A stretch of 64,000 bases of DNA, from the NCBI RefSeq assembly GCF_900101385.1, contig NZ_FMZB01000001.1, positions 62,001-126,000 on the forward strand. The letters run 5' to 3'. The notes beneath the pieces were generated by a model. The model saw only the letters and a program-made list of their open reading frames with translations. It ran no database searches and was not told where the DNA came from. Position 1 is the stretch's first letter. Each line of letters starts with the position of its first letter. The stretch is from Terribacillus halophilus (GTDB taxonomy: Bacteria > Bacillota > Bacilli > Bacillales > Amphibacillaceae). Shown one piece after another: positions 59,337 to 64,000 of this stretch. The position numbers were made by a program, and so were the translations under genes.

Positions 59337-60761
59337 ATGAAGCAATTCATGGCGGAAGATTTTTTGCTGTCCAACAGGACGGCAGAAAGGCTATATCATA
59401 GCTATGCAAAGCAGTTGCCGATCATCGATTATCACTGTCATTTGAGCCCCAAGGATATATACGAAAATAAGCAGTTTCGCAATTTGGCTGATGTGTGGCT
59501 GGATGGAGATCATTATAAATGGCGATTGATGAGGGCGAATGGGGTGGAAGAAGCATATATCACAGGAGACAAGACAGATAAAGAAAAATTCCTAGCGTGG
59601 TCCAAAACCATTCCTATGACGATGGGAAACCCAGTTTTTCATTGGACCCACCTGGAGCTGCAGCGCTATTTTGATATTCATGAAGTGCTGCAAGAGGAAA
59701 CGGCAGAGCGAATATGGCATAAAGCGAATGCGAAGCTTACAAGCGGTTCCTTCGGGGCCAGGGATATGATTGAGACCTCTAATGTGGAGGTGATTTGTAC
59801 AACAGACGATCCTATTGATGATTTGGAGTATCACCGGAAAATAAAGGGATTGGATGACTTCCATACGAAGGTGTTTCCAAGCTTTCGTCCTGATAAAGCA
59901 TTGGCAATCACCAGTGATGGGTTCATGGAATGGGTCCATCAATTGGCAGAGGCAAATGGTCAAGTGATCCAGGATTATGACGACTTTCTTCAGACCTTGC
60001 GTGACCGTGTCCGCTATTTCCACGAAGCTGGTGGAAGGGTAAGCGATCATGCCTTGGAACGCGTCGTGTACGAAAAAGCGACAAAAGAAGAAGCCGCCAT
60101 GATTTATAAAAAAGCAACAGCGGGAGAGGGGATCACCGAAAAGGAAGAAAATCAGTTCAAGACGGTCACTTTGCTGTTCCTGAGCAAGGTCTATAAAGAA
60201 TTGGGCTGGGTCATGCAATTCCATATCCATGCTTTGCGCAATAACAGCACCCTTGGCTTGGCTAAACTGGGTCCTGATACTGGATATGATGCAATGGATG
60301 ATGGAGAGCTTGCCAAACCGCTCGTTAAGTTCCTTGACCATCTAGATCGAAGCGATTGCTTACCCAAGACCATCTTGTATTCATTGAATCCAAAGGACAA
60401 TCCTGTGCTTGCTACAGTTATCGGCAGCTTTCAAGGCGGAGGAGAACCAGGGAAGATGCAATTAGGAACAGCTTGGTGGTTCAATGATCAGCGTGATGGT
60501 ATGCTGGATCAAATGAAAACGCTATCAAATATGGGCGTGTTCGGGAGGTTCATCGGCATGCTGACAGATTCCAGAAGCTTCTTGTCCTATCCGAGGCATG
60601 AGTATTTCAGGCGGCTTGTCTGTGACTTGGTAGGCTCTTGGGTCGAACAAGGGGAAGCACCGAATGACGAGGCTTTGTTAGCGCAAATTGTCGAGAACAT
60701 TTGTTATCATAATGCAAAAAATTACTTCAATTTTCCTGTCCACTCTTTGAAAAATGCGTGA
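59337..60761 (+). CDS. uxaC: Glucuronate isomerase
   Basis: Isomerises D-glucuronate to fructuronate and D-galacturonate to tagaturonate, first step of hexuronate use. The 474-aa amidohydrolase-like protein begins EDFLLSNRTAERLYHSYAKQLPIIDYHCHLSPKDI, with YHCHLSP as metal motif. Further marks are DWWFNDQ-like AWWFNDQRDGMLDQMK and FGRFIGMLTDSRSFLSYPRHEYFRR. ATG 59337 lies just after GCGGAGG. It is the first gene of the hexuronate locus, controlled by the palindromic operator. Confidence 0.95.
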   Translation: MKQFMAEDFLLSNRTAERLYHSYAKQLPIIDYHCHLSPKDIYENKQFRNLADVWLDGDHYKWRLMRANGVEEAYITGDKTDKEKFLAWSKTIPMTMGNPVFHWTHLELQRYFDIHEVLQEETAERIWHKANAKLTSGSFGARDMIETSNVEVICTTDDPIDDLEYHRKIKGLDDFHTKVFPSFRPDKALAITSDGFMEWVHQLAEANGQVIQDYDDFLQTLRDRVRYFHEAGGRVSDHALERVVYEKATKEEAAMIYKKATAGEGITEKEENQFKTVTLLFLSKVYKELGWVMQFHIHALRNNSTLGLAKLGPDTGYDAMDDGELAKPLVKFLDHLDRSDCLPKTILYSLNPKDNPVLATVIGSFQGGGEPGKMQLGTAWWFNDQRDGMLDQMKTLSNMGVFGRFIGMLTDSRSFLSYPRHEYFRRLVCDLVGSWVEQGEAPNDEALLAQIVENICYHNAKNYFNFPVHSLKNA

Positions 60762-60834
60762 TTCCGCTTCTATACTGATTTCCGTGTTCCCTTTTGTGAT
60801 ATGCTGAAAACAGAAAAATAGAGGGCATACGTAA

Positions 60835-61854
<1,020 letters not shown>

Positions 61855-61914
61855 GCCGTAATCGGTCTAGCCAACGCCGTTTTGTTAACGTGTGCATTAA
61901 AAGGGGAGGAGCAA

Positions 61915-63369
61915 ATGCATTTGAAACGGAATCATCATCCCGTCGCACCCCAGCGGGAGACTGTCTTACAGTTTGGCGATGGTGTGTTTTTAAGAGGGTT
62001 TGCAGATTGGATCATCCATCATATGAATCAGAAAGGACTATTTCAGGGAGGTGTTGTGACTGTCAACCCTCGCCGCTCAGGCAATGCCGAAAAAATGAAT
62101 GACCAAGATGGACTTTATACTGTCTCGATACAAGGTATGCATGAAGGAAAGCTTATCAAGAGGGATGAAATCGTCAGTTGTATAAAAAGGGGAATCCATC
62201 CTTATCTCAACTATCCATCTTATATAAAACTCGCGGAAAGTGATGATTTGCGATTCGTCATATCAAACACGACGGAGGCCGGAATTCGTTATCGGGAAGG
62301 AGAGAGACTGAACGACCAGCCGCAAGAGAGTTTTCCGGGTAAACTGGCAGCATTTCTCTATCGCCGATATCAATATTTTGAAGGGGATCCGGAAAAAGGA
62401 CTGATTTTCCTGCCGTGTGAATTAGTTGCGAATAATGGCGGACTGCTACGTGAAATCATCTTACGGTATGCAGAGGAATGGCAGCTGGAAGCTACTTTTA
62501 TCGACTGGGTTAATCAGGCCAATACGTTTTGTAATACGCTTGTTGACCGTATCGTCCCTGGCTATTCCGAGGAGGATGCTTTGCGTATCCAGCAGGAGCA
62601 TGGTTATGAAGATAAGCTAGCGATTGTGGCAGAGCCTTATTATAAATGGATCATCGATGCTCCATCATTTGTACAAGAGGAATTCCCCGCTGCTGCTGCC
62701 GGTCTTCGAGTTCAGTTCGTAAGCGAACTAGGTCCATATGCATTGCTGAAAGTAAGAATCTTAAATGGATTGCATACTGCCATCATGCCGATAGCCTATC
62801 TCGCTGGGAAAGAAACGGTCAGGGAGGCAACAGAAGATCCATTGATTGGTTTATTGCTGAAATCCCTATGTTATGAAGAAATCATTCCGGTCTTGGGCGT
62901 AGGTGAGGAGGAAGCCATTGCTTTTGCAGAAGCGATATTCGAACGTTTCCGCAATCCATTCATCCGTCATGATTTATCCAGCATATCCTTGAACAGCATT
63001 TCGAAGTTCCGCACAAGAAATGTACCTACTCTGAAAGCTTATATCGAGTCTTACGGAAGAGTGCCGAGATATCTTGCCTTCTCTCTGAGCGCATTACTAG
63101 TCTTTTATCGAGGTGTAAGAGCTGGTCAGCGAGTTCCGCTGAATGATCAAGAGGATGTTCTGGAATTTTTCGGCTCAGTATGGCATGCCGAAGAGGGAAA
63201 CTTGCTACATTTGACTGTTTCCAAGATTCTGGCCCAGGAAAATCTTTGGGGAGAGGATTTGACGGAGTATGGTGAATTGGCTGGGCAAGTGGTGAAACAA
63301 GTGGAGATGATGCTCACTTATGGAATGGGAGAATCACTGATACGACTGTTCCAAGTGAAGACAACTTGA
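61915..63369 (+). CDS. uxaB: Tagaturonate reductase (altronate oxidoreductase)
   Basis: Reduces tagaturonate to D-altronate with NADH. The 484-aa polyol-dehydrogenase-family protein has the nucleotide motif TVLQFGDGVFLRGFADWIIHHMN, NTTEAGIRY, LPCELVANNGGLLREIILRY, and the catalytic Lys-Asn-His region KVRILNGLHTAIMP. ATG 61915 has GGGGAGG 7-8 nt ahead; a longer reading start lacks one. It follows exuR by 60 bp and precedes uxaA by 13 bp. A TGTTAACG half-site sits 30 bp upstream. Confidence 0.95.
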   Translation: MHLKRNHHPVAPQRETVLQFGDGVFLRGFADWIIHHMNQKGLFQGGVVTVNPRRSGNAEKMNDQDGLYTVSIQGMHEGKLIKRDEIVSCIKRGIHPYLNYPSYIKLAESDDLRFVISNTTEAGIRYREGERLNDQPQESFPGKLAAFLYRRYQYFEGDPEKGLIFLPCELVANNGGLLREIILRYAEEWQLEATFIDWVNQANTFCNTLVDRIVPGYSEEDALRIQQEHGYEDKLAIVAEPYYKWIIDAPSFVQEEFPAAAAGLRVQFVSELGPYALLKVRILNGLHTAIMPIAYLAGKETVREATEDPLIGLLLKSLCYEEIIPVLGVGEEEAIAFAEAIFERFRNPFIRHDLSSISLNSISKFRTRNVPTLKAYIESYGRVPRYLAFSLSALLVFYRGVRAGQRVPLNDQEDVLEFFGSVWHAEEGNLLHLTVSKILAQENLWGEDLTEYGELAGQVVKQVEMMLTYGMGESLIRLFQVKTT

Positions 63370-63382
63370 AAGGAGGACAAGG

Positions 63383-64000
63383 ATGAAGGATGTCATCAAA
63401 ATTCACAATGATGATAATGTAGCGGTAGCACTACGACATTTCAAAGAGGAAGAGAAACTGACGATTGCCGATCAATCCGTCATGGTGCAAGATGGTGTGG
63501 CTCGCGGCCATAAGTTTGCTTTGATGCCAATAAAAGCAGGGGAGGCTATTCGGAAGTATGGAGCGGTGATTGGTTATGCCACAAAAGAAATCGAGGCTGG
63601 TGAATGGGTTCATACACACAATATGGAGACCAATCTTCACGATGCCATCACCTATACGTATGAGCCCAAGCAATATCAGATGCCAGTACCCGAGCAGCTT
63701 CGGACATTCATGGGGTACCGCCGAAAAAATGGAGCTGTTGGTGTACGCAATGGGCTTTGGATTGTTCCCACCGTAGGTTGTGTCAATGGAATCGGTGAAC
63801 AAATCATCAAAGCATTCGAAGCCGAAATGGCCGGGCAGCATCCTTTTGATCATGTGATGGTCCTGAAACATCACTTTGGCTGTTCCCAGCTGGGCGACGA
63901 TCACATCAATACACGCACAATCCTCCAGCAAATGGTCAAACATCCTAATGCAGGAGGTGTTCTCGTCCTAGGGTTGGGCTGTGAAAATAATACGTTGGAC
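63383..64000 (+). CDS. uxaA: Altronate dehydratase, N-terminal part (cut by window end)
   Basis: Dehydrates D-altronate to 2-keto-3-deoxygluconate. The frame opens at ATG 63383 behind AAGGAGG and runs 206 codons to the window edge. The N-terminal SAF domain (residues about 10-95) has IHNDDNVAVAL, RGHKFALMPI and WVHTHNMET; the catalytic domain begins with GYRRKNGAVGVRNGLWIVPTVGCVN and VLGLGCENN. It ends at the border, so about 290 residues are outside. It is the third enzyme of the tagaturonate branch after uxaC and uxaB. Confidence 0.94.
   Translation, partial: MKDVIKIHNDDNVAVALRHFKEEEKLTIADQSVMVQDGVARGHKFALMPIKAGEAIRKYGAVIGYATKEIEAGEWVHTHNMETNLHDAITYTYEPKQYQMPVPEQLRTFMGYRRKNGAVGVRNGLWIVPTVGCVNGIGEQIIKAFEAEMAGQHPFDHVMVLKHHFGCSQLGDDHINTRTILQQMVKHPNAGGVLVLGLGCENNTLD

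Noticed and set aside
59592-60341. A 249-aa minus-strand frame opposite uxaC
   Set aside because: It shadows the conserved uxaC codons and lacks a ribosome binding site and any recognisable motif.

Overview
The window is about 64 kb of low-to-moderate GC chromosome from a member of the Bacillaceae. Nearly every gene has a recognisable Bacillus-type counterpart (helD, ykwC, ydaT, ypuA, yusV, ansR-ansA-aspA, trp operon, yhaQP, uxaCBA). Ribosome binding sites are strong (AAGGAGG type), terminators are classic hairpin plus T-tract, and regulation uses T-boxes, an S-box, Fur boxes and probable WalR/PhoP and HssR sites. The gene set would fit a soil or halotolerant genus such as Terribacillus, but the genus is a guess. 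I found no rRNA, tRNA, CRISPR array, prophage or insertion sequence, and no C-P lyase or secondary-metabolite cluster.

Layout. 1-3.1 kb: end of argD, then purU-rbsK-queF. 3.3-8.1 kb: small stress and housekeeping genes (VOC protein, MDR reductase, ydaT, DUF1002 protein, ridA, MFS pump). 8.2-13.3 kb: helD, a dicarboxylate (DASS) transporter and ykwC. 13.4-15.7 kb: two flavin-dependent LLM oxidoreductases, the second behind a SAM-I riboswitch. 15.7-21.2 kb: Nudix, aminopeptidase, a YiiX-like enzyme, an amino-acid-hydroxylase-like 2OG-Fe(II) dioxygenase, GNAT, a nonsense-broken histidine phosphatase and a quinone-type ring-cleaving dioxygenase. 21.3-29.8 kb: adenine deaminase, a YuiF-like transporter, an amidase and a giant secreted nuclease/nucleotidase. 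29.8-34.3 kb: NhaC antiporter, then asparagine catabolism (aspA, ansA) with divergent ansR. 34.3-36 kb: siderophore ABC ATPase and nitroreductase, divergent, with Fur boxes between them. 36-41.2 kb: phosphonate-type ABC transporter divergent from a cytoplasmic nucleotidase, with a Pho-like box between them. 41.5-43.9 kb: LysM/3D cell-wall protein, a 42-residue membrane protein and a DEAD-box helicase. 43.9-50.9 kb: tandem tRNA-Trp T-boxes and a complete trpEGDCFBA operon. 51-53.2 kb: YhaQP-like ABC exporter. 53.3-57.3 kb: HrtBA haem exporter with the HssRS sensor system. 57.3-64 kb: VOC protein, ogt-udh, and the hexuronate locus uxaC, LacI-type regulator, uxaB, uxaA (cut by the window end).

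The strongest themes are nutrient-sensing units that carry their own control element: S-box with a sulfur-scavenging type monooxygenase, Fur with a nitroreductase, Pho-like box with phnDCEE and a nucleotidase, HssR repeat with hrtBA, LacI operator with uxaC, and AnsR palindromes with ansA. No wholly unknown multi-gene system is evident. The less ordinary observations are the riboswitch-controlled orphan monooxygenase, the Fur-controlled nitroreductase, the nucleotidase-coupled phosphonate transporter, the stand-alone amino-acid-hydroxylase-like gene, the in-frame stop in the histidine phosphatase and the unlisted 42-residue membrane protein.
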